NCBI RefSeq assembly: GCF_014203355.1
Contig: NZ_JACHIR010000001.1
Location: forward strand, 5,210,038 to 5,274,037
Reading direction: 5' to 3'
DNA: 64,000 nucleotides
DNA from: Kutzneria kofuensis
GTDB lineage: Bacteria; Actinomycetota; Actinomycetes; Mycobacteriales; Pseudonocardiaceae
The notes beneath the pieces were generated by a model. It searched no databases, was not told where the DNA came from, and saw only the letters and a list, made by a program, of their open reading frames with translations. Both the position numbers and the translations under genes were made by a program. Positions within the stretch are counted from its first letter, which is position 1. Each line of letters starts with the position of its first letter. Shown here one piece after another: positions 1 to 8,915 of the stretch.

Positions 1-603
1 CAGCTCCTCCAGCCGGTGGCTGACATAGAGCACGGCCACGTTCCGCTCGTGCAGCCGCCGGATCACGTCGAAAAGGGTTTCTACCTCACGGGGTTCCAGC
101 GACGAGCTGGGCTCGTCCATGATCACGACCTTGGCCCGCGCCCGCACCGACCGGGCCACCGCGATCATCTGCTGCACGCCCAGACCCAGTGTTCGCAGCT
201 GGCGCCGCGGGTCCACGCTGATGCCCAGCTCCGACAGCAGCTCCCGGGCCTGCGCCTGCATGCCCGGGAAGTCGATGAGCCGCAGGCGATTGCGCGGCTC
301 GTGGCCGAGGAACAGGTTCTGCGCCACCGACATCGACGGCACCAGGTTGACCTCCTGGTACACCGTGCTGATGCCGGCCGCCTGGGCGTCCAGCGGCCGG
401 CCGAACGCCACCGGCTCGCCGTCCAGCAGCAGCTGCCCGGCGTCCGGCTGGTACACGCCGGTGAGCACCTTGATCAGGGTGGACTTGCCGGCGCCGTTCT
501 CGCCCACCAGGGTGTGCACCTGGCCGGGACGCAGCTCGAAATCCACCTCCCGCAGCGCCTGCACGCCGGCGAAGTGCTTGCTCACCCCGACCGCCTGGAG
601 CAA
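1..603 (-). CDS. Sugar ABC transporter ATP-binding protein (partial)
   Basis: N-terminal 201 codons of an RbsA/MglA/YtfR-type sugar import ATPase; the rest lies beyond the left edge. Walker A is GENGAGKST at residues 34-42, and Walker B with DEPSSSLE follows near residue 160. The signature region is degenerate (LGLGVQQM), as is common in this subfamily. The start is TTG at 603: AGGAGG sits 5 nt upstream and an in-frame stop lies just before it. It is downstream of the binding-protein gene on the same strand, separated by a hairpin, so the two are likely co-transcribed. It would energise uptake of the sugar captured by the lipoprotein. No permease is visible, so it should lie further left. Confidence 0.9.
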   Translation of the reverse strand, partial: MLQAVGVSKHFAGVQALREVDFELRPGQVHTLVGENGAGKSTLIKVLTGVYQPDAGQLLLDGEPVAFGRPLDAQAAGISTVYQEVNLVPSMSVAQNLFLGHEPRNRLRLIDFPGMQAQARELLSELGISVDPRRQLRTLGLGVQQMIAVARSVRARAKVVIMDEPSSSLEPREVETLFDVIRRLHERNVAVLYVSHRLEEL

Positions 604-624
604 TCGGACCTCCTCGATGAACGC

Positions 625-663
625 GACTTACCCGACCGGCGCGCACTGCCGGCCGGGTAAGTC
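625..663 (-). terminator. Intercistronic hairpin between binding protein and ATPase
   Basis: Inverted repeat with 16-bp arms (625-640 and 648-663, one mismatch) and a 7-nt loop, starting 8 nt after the binding-protein stop and ending 21 nt before the ATPase start. No U-tract is seen. A hairpin here typically protects the upstream message or attenuates read-through, giving more binding protein than ATPase. Confidence 0.7.
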
Positions 664-671
664 GGGACCAC

Positions 672-1733
672 TCAGTAGGCGTTGCCGACCTGAGCGGCGG
701 CGTTGGAGCTGTCGTACTCCCTGTCCTGGATGGTGATCGTCTGCGGGATCGCCTTGCCGGACAGGAAGTCCTTCAGCGTGGACAGCGCCAGCGGGCCGAA
801 CCGCGGGTTGGACTCGACGTCCCCGTTGATCTGCCCGTTGACGATGCCCTGCACCACGTTGCGCGTGCCGTCCACGGAGAACACCTTGATGTCGGTGCCG
901 GGCTTCTTGCCGGCGCCGCTGATCGCGGTGACCGCGCCCAGCGCCATCTCGTCGTTCTCGGCGTAGATCGCGGTGATCTCCGGGTGGGCCTGCAGCAGCT
1001 GCTCGGTCACCGACTGGCCCTTCTCCCGGGTGAAGTCGCCGGTCTGCTGGGCGACGACCTGCACGTTCGGGGCGTTGGCCTTGAGGTAGTCGGTGAAGCC
1101 GCTGGTGCGGTCGGTGGTCACGTTGTTGCCGGTGGAGCCGAGCAGGATCGCCACCTTGGCGGTGCCGTTGGTGGCCTTCACCAGCTGGGTCGCGGCCCGC
1201 TTGCCCTGGGCCACGAAGTCCGAGCCGATGAACGTCAGGTAGTCCTTGCACGGCGTGGCCGAGGACAGCTTGCGGTCGATGGTCACCACCGGCACGTGCT
1301 TGTCTCTGGCCGCCTGCAGCGCCGGTTCCAGCCCCTCCGAGTTCAGCGGGGCCACGACGAGCAGGTTCGCGCCCTGCGCCAGCAGCCCCTGGATGTCGGA
1401 GATCTGCTGGCTCAGGTTGGAGTTGGCGTTGCGCTTGAGCAGCTGCACGCCCTGCTTCTGGGCCTCGTCGGTGATCGACTGGGTCTCGGTGATCCGGAAC
1501 GGGTTGGCCTCCGCCTCGGACTGCGAGAAGCCGACCACGGCCTTGCTGAAGTCCACCTTGGTGGCGCCGTAGGCGTCGATCGTGCAGGTCGGACCGGACG
1601 CGTTGGACGCGGTCTGCTGGCCGCCGCCGGAGCCCGCGGTGGACCCGCCGCCGCCACTGCCCTCCGGGTTGGCGCATCCGGTGATCACCAGCAACGCGGC
1701 AACCGCGGCGGCCGCACCAAGGGAAGACTTCAT
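672..1733 (-). CDS. YtfQ-like sugar-binding lipoprotein
   Basis: 353-residue solute-binding protein of the Peripla_BP_4 family. The signal peptide ends in the lipobox ITGC (Cys20), followed by a Gly/Ser-rich linker to about residue 45. The mature start (VGFSQSEAEANPFRITETQSI-like) and the APLNSEGLEPAL segment resemble the galactofuranose-binding protein YtfQ more than ribose-binding RbsB. I chose ATG 1733 because GGAGG lies 9 nt upstream; the frame stays open far upstream but only as antisense of the GH2 gene. It should deliver a sugar to the ABC transporter encoded downstream. Galactofuranose as ligand is inferred, not shown. Confidence 0.88.
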   Translation of the reverse strand: MKSSLGAAAAVAALLVITGCANPEGSGGGGSTAGSGGGQQTASNASGPTCTIDAYGATKVDFSKAVVGFSQSEAEANPFRITETQSITDEAQKQGVQLLKRNANSNLSQQISDIQGLLAQGANLLVVAPLNSEGLEPALQAARDKHVPVVTIDRKLSSATPCKDYLTFIGSDFVAQGKRAATQLVKATNGTAKVAILLGSTGNNVTTDRTSGFTDYLKANAPNVQVVAQQTGDFTREKGQSVTEQLLQAHPEITAIYAENDEMALGAVTAISGAGKKPGTDIKVFSVDGTRNVVQGIVNGQINGDVESNPRFGPLALSTLKDFLSGKAIPQTITIQDREYDSSNAAAQVGNAY

Positions 1734-1763
1734 CGTCGACACCCTCCTACCCGCTTCGGACCA

Positions 1764-1793
1764 AACTAACGGAAAGTTTCGTTTCGCTGTCAA
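1764..1793 (-). promoter_or_regulatory. Promoter with repressor-type palindrome for the sugar ABC genes
   Basis: A perfect TTGACA (-35, 1788-1793) is followed at about 17-18 nt by a weak -10 (GTTAGT/TTAGTT, 1764-1770). The spacer holds the palindrome GAAAGTTTC (1772-1780) plus a further GTTTC half. A symmetrical GAAA-n-TTTC site inside a promoter spacer fits LacI- or ROK-type sugar repressors of actinomycetes; the regulator is not in the window. Confidence 0.6.
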
Positions 1794-1816
1794 GCGGTCA
1801 CGCAAGGTTTGTCCGA

Positions 1817-4267
1817 TCAGGTGTCCGCCCGGTACAGCTGATCGATCTCGGCCGCCGACAGCGCGCGGTCGTACACGTGCACCTCGTCCAGCACGCCCGG
1901 CCAGAAGTCCACCTGCGCCTTGTTGTAGAGGGCGCGGCCGAGGACCGTGTGCCCGGCGGCGGCCCGGCCCGGACAGTACGGGGCGGTGCCGGCCAGTTGA
2001 CCGTTCACGTACAGCCTGATCTGCGACTTCACCGAGTCGTACAGGCCGACCAGGTGGTACCAGACGCCGGCCTGTGGGACCGGGCCCAGCGCCCGGATCG
2101 TCGGGGTGCTGAACGCCAGGCGGTTGTCCTGGGCCGAGTACTGCAGGAAGAACTCGCTCACGCCGTCGGACCGGTCCTGGCTGACCGCGGTCGCGAACCG
2201 CCCGGTCTGGTCCAGCCGAACCCACGCCGCCACCGAGTAGTCCGTGGTCGTGTCCAGAATGGACGCTCCGGTGTCGGCCCACTGGTTGACACCGTTGAAC
2301 TCCAGCCCCTGCCCGATGCGGCCGTCCGTCCACAGCGGACCGTTCTGCAGCTTGACCGAGTGGCCGTGGCCGGAGGTGTCGTCGCTGACCCCGTCCAGGG
2401 GCCAGGCCCCGACCCCGGTCAGGCCGGGCGTGCCGGGCGGCGGGGGCGGCGGCTGCTCGGCCTGGCCGGACGCGGCGATCACCGCCCGGTTCACCGCCCG
2501 CACCTGCGCCAGGTCCGGCTTGAGCACCTTGCGGTCGTAGGTGAACAGGCCGTTGACCTCGTTCTCCACGTCGGTGGCCTGGGTGTAGATCGCCGCCGAC
2601 AGCCCGCACTTGACCTCGCAGTCCTTGACCTGGTTGAGGATCTGCACGTAACGGCTGGTCAGTGTGGCCTTGTCCGGCTCCATCTCGTAGCTGGTGCCCT
2701 TGCCGGGCTGCCACTCGTGGCCGGGCACGACCAGCCCCAGCCCGCCGAACTCGCCGTCCACCGCGGCCCGGGTGTCGGTCGGCACCGGGCTGCCCGGGCC
2801 GACGTAGGCGTGGTTGTCGTAGACGTCGCCGTTGCCGCCGTCGAAGGAGTAACAGCAGTTCAGGCCGCTGTTGTTGTTCACGAGCCGGCTCGGGTCCCAG
2901 GCCTTGACCTGGTCGGTGACCGCGGCCGGGTCGAACTCGCCCCAGCCCTCGTTGAACGGCACCCACTCCACGATCGACGGGTGGCTGCGGTGCTGGTCGA
3001 TCATCGCGTGCAGCTCGGTCATGAACTGCTGCTCGGCCGCCGGCGTGGGCCGCGGCGTGCTCGGGACCGTGGGTCCGAAGTCCGCGTTCATCGACGGCAT
3101 GTCCTGCCACACCATCAGGCCCAGCTTGTCCGCCCAGTAGTACCAGCGGTCCGGCTCCACCTTGATGTGCTTGCGAACCGTGTTGAAGCCCAACGCCTTC
3201 TGCTCGGCCAGGTCGAAGCGCAGCGCCGAATCCGTGGGGGCGGTGTAGATCCCGTCCGGCCAGAAGCCCTGGTCCAGCGGGCCGAGGCTGAACACGAACT
3301 TGCCGTTGAGCAGCGTGCGGAGCTTGCCGTCCTGGCCCTTGCCGATCGACACCGAGCGCATGCCGAAGTAGCTGGTCACGCGGTCGCCGCCGACCCGCAC
3401 GGACAGGTCGTAGAGGAACGGGTCGTCCGGGGTCCACAGGTGCGGATGCTTGATCGGAATGGTCAGCAGCGCGTCGGCCCTGCCGGTCGTGCGGGCGACC
3501 ACCCGGCCGTGATCGGTGGCGACGACCTCGACGGGCTGGCCCTGCACGCCGGCGGTGTGCACGGTCAGCTTCAGCGAGTTCGTGGTCAGGTCGGGCGTCT
3601 GGTCGAGGGCCGTGATGTGTGTCGCCGGCACGGGTTCCATCCACACCGACTGCCAGATGCCGGACGTCGGCGTGTACACGATGTTGTTGACGGGGTGCTC
3701 GCGCTGCTTGCCGATCGGCTGCCCGCCGGCCTCGGTGGGATCCACCACGCCGACCACCAGTTCCTGCTCGCCGTGCCGGGTCAGCGCGTCGGTCACGTCC
3801 ACGCTGAACGCGTCGTAGCCGCCCTTGTGGGTGGCCAGCTGGTGGCCGTTGACCGAGACGGTGGCCTGGTAGTCGACGGCGCCGAAGTTGAGCACCACGC
3901 GCTGTCCGCGCCAGGACTCCGGCACGGTGAACGTGCGCCGGTACCACATGGTGCTTTCGTGCCGCATGATCCCGGACAGGGCGGATTCCACCGGGTACGG
4001 CACGAGAATCCGTTCCGGCAGCGGTTGTCCGTCCGGCGGCGTGGTGCCGAACTGCCACACCCCGTTGAGGCTGCGCCAGTCGCGGCGGACCAGCTGCGGC
4101 CGCGGGTACTCCGGCAGCGCGTTGTCCGGGCCGACCTGGTCGGTCCACGGCGTCGACAGCGGCGGGGACTTCCGGTGCCAGCCGCCGTCCGGCGCGGCGG
4201 ACGCCGGCAGCGTGAAGACCGACAAAGCGGCCAGCAGGACGACGAACACACTTGCGAATCTGCGCAT
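1817..4267 (-). CDS. Secreted GH2 glycosidase with LamG domain
   Basis: 816-residue exported glycoside hydrolase family 2 protein. Signal peptide about residues 1-27 (ending ASA), then a sugar-binding jelly roll, an Ig-like domain, a TIM barrel, a proline-rich linker near 620 and a C-terminal LamG/concanavalin-like domain (about 630-815). The acid/base Glu is E440 in FNEGWG; the likely nucleophile is E506 in DGEFGG. ATG 4267 is preferred over GTG 4273 because AAGGAG lies 5 nt before it. It is just upstream of the YtfQ-like genes on the same strand with its own 3' gap of 83 bp. GH2 includes beta-galactosidases, glucuronidases, mannosidases and actinobacterial beta-galactofuranosidases; the neighbouring YtfQ-like protein makes the last attractive, but the substrate is unproven. 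Confidence 0.88.
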   Translation of the reverse strand: MRRFASVFVVLLAALSVFTLPASAAPDGGWHRKSPPLSTPWTDQVGPDNALPEYPRPQLVRRDWRSLNGVWQFGTTPPDGQPLPERILVPYPVESALSGIMRHESTMWYRRTFTVPESWRGQRVVLNFGAVDYQATVSVNGHQLATHKGGYDAFSVDVTDALTRHGEQELVVGVVDPTEAGGQPIGKQREHPVNNIVYTPTSGIWQSVWMEPVPATHITALDQTPDLTTNSLKLTVHTAGVQGQPVEVVATDHGRVVARTTGRADALLTIPIKHPHLWTPDDPFLYDLSVRVGGDRVTSYFGMRSVSIGKGQDGKLRTLLNGKFVFSLGPLDQGFWPDGIYTAPTDSALRFDLAEQKALGFNTVRKHIKVEPDRWYYWADKLGLMVWQDMPSMNADFGPTVPSTPRPTPAAEQQFMTELHAMIDQHRSHPSIVEWVPFNEGWGEFDPAAVTDQVKAWDPSRLVNNNSGLNCCYSFDGGNGDVYDNHAYVGPGSPVPTDTRAAVDGEFGGLGLVVPGHEWQPGKGTSYEMEPDKATLTSRYVQILNQVKDCEVKCGLSAAIYTQATDVENEVNGLFTYDRKVLKPDLAQVRAVNRAVIAASGQAEQPPPPPPGTPGLTGVGAWPLDGVSDDTSGHGHSVKLQNGPLWTDGRIGQGLEFNGVNQWADTGASILDTTTDYSVAAWVRLDQTGRFATAVSQDRSDGVSEFFLQYSAQDNRLAFSTPTIRALGPVPQAGVWYHLVGLYDSVKSQIRLYVNGQLAGTAPYCPGRAAAGHTVLGRALYNKAQVDFWPGVLDEVHVYDRALSAAEIDQLYRADT

Positions 4268-4507
4268 CGGCACTCCTTAGACGCGGGTGCTGGGTGCGCG
4301 TTCCCGGGTGGGACCAGCCGTCGTCACGCAGGATGCTAGGGCCGGTACGCTCGGTCATCAACCGCCGTTCGTGCCCCCTGGTGTCCGGTCACGTCGGCGA
4401 ACTGGGCTACGGTACGGCCGGACATCGCTGGGTGGGGGAGTTCCGGCATCGACAAATCCTGCAGAGCACGTGGGTAGGCGCTGACGATCGCCGGGAGGTG
4501 GACGCCT

Positions 4508-6382
4508 GTGGACAGCAACTTCGAGAACCGGCCGCCCCGACGCCCTGGACCCCCTGCGGGCTCGGGCGGCCACCCGCAGCCGCCCCGCCAGCCCGGCCCC
4601 GGCCGTCCGCAGCCCCCGCAGCGCGGCGGCGTGCCGCCGAAGCCCCAGGGTGGGCGCGTTCAGCCGCCGAAGCCCGGTTCGCCGAGGCCTGCTCAGCAGA
4701 ACCCGGTCCCGCCGAAGCCCGCGCCGCAGAGGCCTGTGCCGCCGAAGCCCGCGGCGCAGAAACCTGCGCCGCAGAAGGCCTCCGCCCCGCCGAAGGCTGC
4801 TGCGCAGAAGCCGCCGGCTCGGAAGTCACCGGCTCAGAATCCGGTGCCTTCGAAGGCCGCCGCCGAGAAGCCGCTCGCGCGCAAGCCGCCGGCCGCGCGT
4901 CGCCCGTCCGGCAACACCGTCGCCAAGCGTGCCGGCATGACGGCGCTCGCGTTGGTGTCGACCGTGGTCTTAGTGGTCACCGGCTACGGCTACACGACCC
5001 TGGACAACCTGACCAGCGGCCTCGCCACCGACAACGTGATCAAGGCGGAGAAGCCCGCGGACGGCGCGGTCGACGTGCTGCTGGTCGGCCTGGACAGCCG
5101 GACCGACGCGCACGGCAACCCGCTGGACCCCAAGCTGCTGGCCCAGCTGAACGCCGGCGGCGACGAGGGCGAGCTGAACACCGACACGCTGATCCTGGTG
5201 CACATCCCCAACGACACCAGCAAGCCGGCCGCGCTGCTGTCCATCCCGCGCGACTCCTACGTCGACATCCCCGGCGGCTACGGCAAACACAAGATCAACT
5301 CGGCTTACCCGCGGGCGATGAACGACGAGGCGTCCGAGCTGCGCAACAAGGGCGTCACCGATCAGAAGCAGATCACCCAGCAGTCCCAGTCCGCCGGGCG
5401 CAAGGAGCTGATCGCCACCATCGAACAGCTCACCGGGGCCAGCATCGACCACTACGCCGAGATCAACCTGTTCGGGTTCAGCGAGATCACCAAGTCCATC
5501 GGCGGCGTGAAGGTGTGCCTGAAGCAGGCGACCAAGGACAGCTTCTCCGGCGCCAACTTCCCGGCCGGTGAGCAGACCATCTCCGGTGTGGACGCGCTGA
5601 AGTTCGTGCGGCAGCGGCACGAGCTGCCGGGCGGCGACCTGGACCGGATCAAGCGGCAGCAGGTGTTCATGGCCGGCCTGGCCAGCACCGTGCTGTCCGG
5701 CGGCACGCTGACCAACCCGGGCAAGCTGGCCGCCCTGATCAACGCCATCAAGAACGCCGTCGTGCTCGACCAGGGCTGGGACCTGCTCGGTTTCGCCACC
5801 CAGCTCAAGGGCATGACCGGGGGCGGCCTGCATTTCCAGACGATTCCGACCGGCCGGCCCGACCTGCCCACGCCCAACGACGGCCAGGCCGTCGAGGTGG
5901 ATCCCGCGCAGGTCAAGGCGTTCGTGCAGCAGCTGACCGGGATCACGCCCAGCAGCGCTGCGACCCCGACGAGCGGCTCGTCGTCGACCGGCAACGGCAT
6001 CACCGTCGAGGTGCGCAACGCCAACGGCAAGTCCGGCCTGGCCGACAGCGTGATGTCCGCGCTGGTGGCCAAGGGATTCGTGCAGGGCGACACCGGCAAC
6101 GCGGCCAAGCGGTCCAAGTCGGTCATCCGCTACCCGAAGGGCGGCGCCGCCGACGCCGAGAAGGTGTCCGAGGCGCTCGGCGGCGGGTACGACACCGAGC
6201 AGGACGACGTCGACGGCATCCAGCCCGGCCACGTGCGGATCTTCCTGTCCACGGCCTACGACGGCCCCGGAGCGGAGGGCTTCACCGGCCCCGCGGCCTA
6301 CGCGCTGGCCCCCACCGGAACCAGTTCCGCCGCCACCAGCAGCGACACGATCACCGCCAACGGCATCACCTGCGTGAACTGA
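4508..6382 (+). CDS. LytR-CpsA-Psr (LCP) cell-wall ligase
   Basis: 624-residue LCP protein that would transfer polyprenyl-linked glycopolymers (arabinogalactan or teichoic-acid-like) to peptidoglycan outside the membrane. The first 130 residues are a Pro/Lys/Ala-rich cytoplasmic tail with repeated PPKP/PQKP units, then one membrane helix (about 138-160). The LCP domain follows with LLVGLDSR, the Arg motif SIPRDSYVDIP, HKINSAYP and KFVRQRHELPGGDLDRIKRQQ. A Ser/Thr linker leads to a C-terminal LytR_C domain (about 495-580). GTG 4508 has GGGAGGTGG 6 nt upstream. It is divergent from the GH2 gene; the 240-bp gap holds both promoters but none stands out. Confidence 0.93.
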   Translation: MDSNFENRPPRRPGPPAGSGGHPQPPRQPGPGRPQPPQRGGVPPKPQGGRVQPPKPGSPRPAQQNPVPPKPAPQRPVPPKPAAQKPAPQKASAPPKAAAQKPPARKSPAQNPVPSKAAAEKPLARKPPAARRPSGNTVAKRAGMTALALVSTVVLVVTGYGYTTLDNLTSGLATDNVIKAEKPADGAVDVLLVGLDSRTDAHGNPLDPKLLAQLNAGGDEGELNTDTLILVHIPNDTSKPAALLSIPRDSYVDIPGGYGKHKINSAYPRAMNDEASELRNKGVTDQKQITQQSQSAGRKELIATIEQLTGASIDHYAEINLFGFSEITKSIGGVKVCLKQATKDSFSGANFPAGEQTISGVDALKFVRQRHELPGGDLDRIKRQQVFMAGLASTVLSGGTLTNPGKLAALINAIKNAVVLDQGWDLLGFATQLKGMTGGGLHFQTIPTGRPDLPTPNDGQAVEVDPAQVKAFVQQLTGITPSSAATPTSGSSSTGNGITVEVRNANGKSGLADSVMSALVAKGFVQGDTGNAAKRSKSVIRYPKGGAADAEKVSEALGGGYDTEQDDVDGIQPGHVRIFLSTAYDGPGAEGFTGPAAYALAPTGTSSAATSSDTITANGITCVN

Positions 6383-6403
6383 GCTGTTGCCGCGCGGGGC
6401 TCA

Positions 6404-6416
6404 GCCCCTTCGGGGC
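6404..6416. terminator. Short GC hairpin between convergent genes
   Basis: GCCCC-TTC-GGGGC stem-loop, within a longer GC-rich symmetrical stretch (6396-6416), between the convergent LCP and DUF4288 genes. No U-tract; a weak bidirectional terminator candidate. Confidence 0.4.
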
Positions 6417-6449
6417 CTCGCACTCTCCGAGCCTGGGGGCGTGTTGTGG

Positions 6450-6794
6450 CTAGCCGGCTTGGTGTTCCCCACCCGTGTCGAAGAAGGCGTCAAGGTAGGC
6501 ATCCGGTTTCAGGTGGCTCTCCCGTAACAGCGAGAAGACCTCGGTGCCCTGGGTGATCCGGTCCTCCGACAGGGCGTAGGCCTGGGCGAAGTCCAGGTGC
6601 TCGAAGCCGTTGTCCAGGGCGTAGTCGCGCGCCTCCCGCCCGGCGAGCTCGATCGCCTGGGCCGCGGATGCCGCGCGCCACAGGGTGATCCGCTCCTCGT
6701 ACGGCCGGTTTTCGTGGCCGTTCCAGCGGAACACGCAGCGCACCCCGTACCAGCCGAGCCCATCGTCGGTCACGGCGTCGATTATCCCCGTCAC
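6450..6794 (-). CDS. DUF4288-like protein
   Basis: 114-residue soluble protein resembling DUF4288: WYGVRCVFRW near the N-terminus and the segment YEERITLWRA followed by an Ala-rich helix (AIELAGREARDYA). Function unknown. GTG 6794 overlaps the stop of the upstream membrane protein by GTGA, so the two are translationally coupled. An apparent longer open frame to 7226 is only the antisense or out-of-frame extension over the upstream gene. Confidence 0.7.
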   Translation of the reverse strand: MTGIIDAVTDDGLGWYGVRCVFRWNGHENRPYEERITLWRAASAAQAIELAGREARDYALDNGFEHLDFAQAYALSEDRITQGTEVFSLLRESHLKPDAYLDAFFDTGGEHQAG

Positions 6795-7210
6795 TCGATC
6801 AGGTCGGCGCGAAGTTCGGTGAGCAGCGTCTCCAGCTGCCGGTACGACCACAGGTCCCGGAACGCGGTGAGCCGGCGGCCGTCCTCGTCGAGCACGAAGT
6901 GCGTGCCGCGGCGGGCCATCGTGACGGCCTTGATCCGGTCCCGGTCGATCTTGCTCGCCGGGCCGATCAGCACGTGCACCCGCAGCTGGCGGTCGTCCAG
7001 CACCAGCCGGGTCCGCCGCAGGTAGGCCACCGGCATGAGCGCGAACGCCACGACGATCAGCAGCCAGACGGCGATCTGCAGCGGGTCGAGGGTGCCGATC
7101 GTGGTGAATCCGGCGATCAGGGTGGCCAGGGACAACAGTCCCATCAGGACGATCACGGACAACACGCGCGGGTTGGTCGGCGAGCAGTGGATCACCAGCG
7201 GATCGGGCAT
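6791..7210 (-). CDS. Small membrane protein, PH-domain-like
   Basis: 139 residues with two hydrophobic helices (about 18-40 and 47-66) followed by a beta-rich cytoplasmic part (LVLDDRQLRVHVLIGPASKIDRD) resembling bacterial PH-like membrane proteins. Function unknown. It starts with ATG 7210 and is coupled by a 4-bp overlap to the DUF4288-like gene. It is divergent from the secreted peptidase gene; the shared gap contains the palindrome CCCGATCGGG (7235-7244). Confidence 0.65.
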   Translation of the reverse strand: MPDPLVIHCSPTNPRVLSVIVLMGLLSLATLIAGFTTIGTLDPLQIAVWLLIVVAFALMPVAYLRRTRLVLDDRQLRVHVLIGPASKIDRDRIKAVTMARRGTHFVLDEDGRRLTAFRDLWSYRQLETLLTELRADLIE

Positions 7211-7344
7211 GAGTGCACCCCAGCACGAAAACGACCCGATCGGGGATAACGCTTCAATAACGCCCGGCCCGTCGCGCTGGGGTCGGCATCCCCATTCGCG
7301 GTGAACTGCGACGTCGGTCGCGGCGAAAGCGAGGGGACCTCACT

Positions 7345-8865
7345 GTGAAATCGACCTTGGCGCTGGTCGTTGCCCTGTTGGCGTCGTTGGTCGGGGCCGC
7401 GCCGGCCTCGGCCGGCACCCCGGCTTCGGAGCCCCGGCCGGCCGCGTCCGACAAGGTGTTCACACATGTCTGCGAGCAGCAGCCGCGCTACGAGTGCGGC
7501 ACCATCACGGTGCCGCTCGACTACTCGCGGCCGTCCGGTCCGAAGTTGACCATCGCGGTCTCCAGGTTCAAGGCCACTGGCAGTGCGCGCCAGGGCGTGA
7601 TCCTCTACAACCCCGGTGGTCCCGGCGGCAGCGGCCTGTTCACCGCCGGGGCGGTGCCGGCCAGCGTGCGCGCGGCGTACGACTTCATCGGCTTCGATCC
7701 GCGCGGGGTCGGGAAGAGCAGCCCGATCAGCTGCGTCGACCCGTCCTTCTTCGCCACCCCCGGCGCGGACCCGAACCCGAGGTCCGAGGCCGACAAGGTG
7801 CCGTTCGTCAAGCGGGCCAAGTCCTATGCGGACGGTTGCGCCGCCCGGTCCGGCGCCGAGCTGCCGTACATCAACTCGCTCAACACCGCGCGGGACGTCG
7901 ACGAGATCCGCAAGGCGCTCGGCGAATCCAAGATCACCTACTACGGCGTCTCGTACGGGACCTATCTCGGCACCGTGTACGGGCAGCTGTTCCCGGACCG
8001 CGTGCGGCGGATGATGTTGGACAGCACCATCAACGCCGACCCGGCCGCCGTCTGGTACCAGGACAACCTCGACCAGGACCTGGCCTTCCAGAAGCGGTCC
8101 GAGATCTGGTTCGACTGGATCGGCCGCTACGACGGCGTTTTCCACCTCGGGGTCGGCCGTGACGCCGTGTACGCCAACTACCTCAAGGCCCGGTCCGCGC
8201 TCGCCGCCAAGGCCGCCGGGCCGGTCGGCCCGCTGGAACTGGACGCCGTTGTCGTGAACTCCGCGTACTACGACATCAACTGGGTCAGCAATGCCCGTGC
8301 CTTCAGCAACTTCGTGGTGAAGGGTGACGCCACCGCGCTGATTTCGTACACGCGGGACAACAACCCCGCCACCGCCGACGGCGAGAACAGCAACGCCGTC
8401 TACACCGCCGTCGAGTGCAACGACGCTCGGTGGCCGCGAAGCTGGTCGGTCTGGAACCGCGACAACACGGCTGTGGCGCAGCGGGCTCCCATCGAGACCT
8501 GGGCCAACGCCTGGATGAATCTGCCGTGCGCCTTCTGGTCGTTGCCGCAGCCGTCCGCGCTGCGGATCACCGGTCAGGGCCTGCCGCCGATTCTGATGCT
8601 CCAGGGCACCCTCGACGCCGCCACGCCGTACCAGGGCGCGCTGCGCACCCACCAGCTCCTGCCCAGCTCCCGGATGATCATCGAGGACGGCGGCGGCTCG
8701 CACGGCGTCTACAACGCGCCGTGGGTGCACAACACCTGCGTCGACAACTACGCCACGGCCTATCTGCTCACCGGCGCCATCCCCGCCGCCGACGTGACCT
8801 GTGCCGGGCACTCGCTGCCCGACCCCGGAGCCCCGTCGACATCCCGGTCGCTGCCCCGACGCTGA
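7345..8865 (+). CDS. Secreted TAP-like alpha/beta-hydrolase peptidase
   Basis: 506-residue exported serine hydrolase of the tripeptidyl-aminopeptidase (TAP/SlpD) group, expected to trim short peptides from N-termini outside the cell. Signal peptide about 1-24 (ending ASA). The oxyanion-hole motif is NPGGPGGSG; the triad is S203 (GVSYGT), D424 (GTLDAATP) and H453 (GGSHGVY), with a C-terminal TAP-type domain. GTG 7345 has GAGGGG upstream. Monocistronic; some TAP relatives act on other amides or esters, so the substrate is uncertain. Confidence 0.88.
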   Translation: MKSTLALVVALLASLVGAAPASAGTPASEPRPAASDKVFTHVCEQQPRYECGTITVPLDYSRPSGPKLTIAVSRFKATGSARQGVILYNPGGPGGSGLFTAGAVPASVRAAYDFIGFDPRGVGKSSPISCVDPSFFATPGADPNPRSEADKVPFVKRAKSYADGCAARSGAELPYINSLNTARDVDEIRKALGESKITYYGVSYGTYLGTVYGQLFPDRVRRMMLDSTINADPAAVWYQDNLDQDLAFQKRSEIWFDWIGRYDGVFHLGVGRDAVYANYLKARSALAAKAAGPVGPLELDAVVVNSAYYDINWVSNARAFSNFVVKGDATALISYTRDNNPATADGENSNAVYTAVECNDARWPRSWSVWNRDNTAVAQRAPIETWANAWMNLPCAFWSLPQPSALRITGQGLPPILMLQGTLDAATPYQGALRTHQLLPSSRMIIEDGGGSHGVYNAPWVHNTCVDNYATAYLLTGAIPAADVTCAGHSLPDPGAPSTSRSLPRR

Positions 8866-8915
8866 TCCGCGCTCGGCGGCGTGCGGATTCGGGCGGCTCC
8901 ACTAAGCTGGAGCCC

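Noticed and set aside
672-4361. A 1229-codon open frame joining the binding lipoprotein to upstream DNA
   Set aside because: Upstream of 1733 it is an out-of-frame reading of the GH2 gene; signal peptide, lipobox and ribosome site fix the start at 1733.
6450-7226. One 258-codon reverse gene across the DUF4288 region
   Set aside because: The upstream part is out of frame with a convincing membrane-protein gene that overlaps the DUF4288 start by GTGA.
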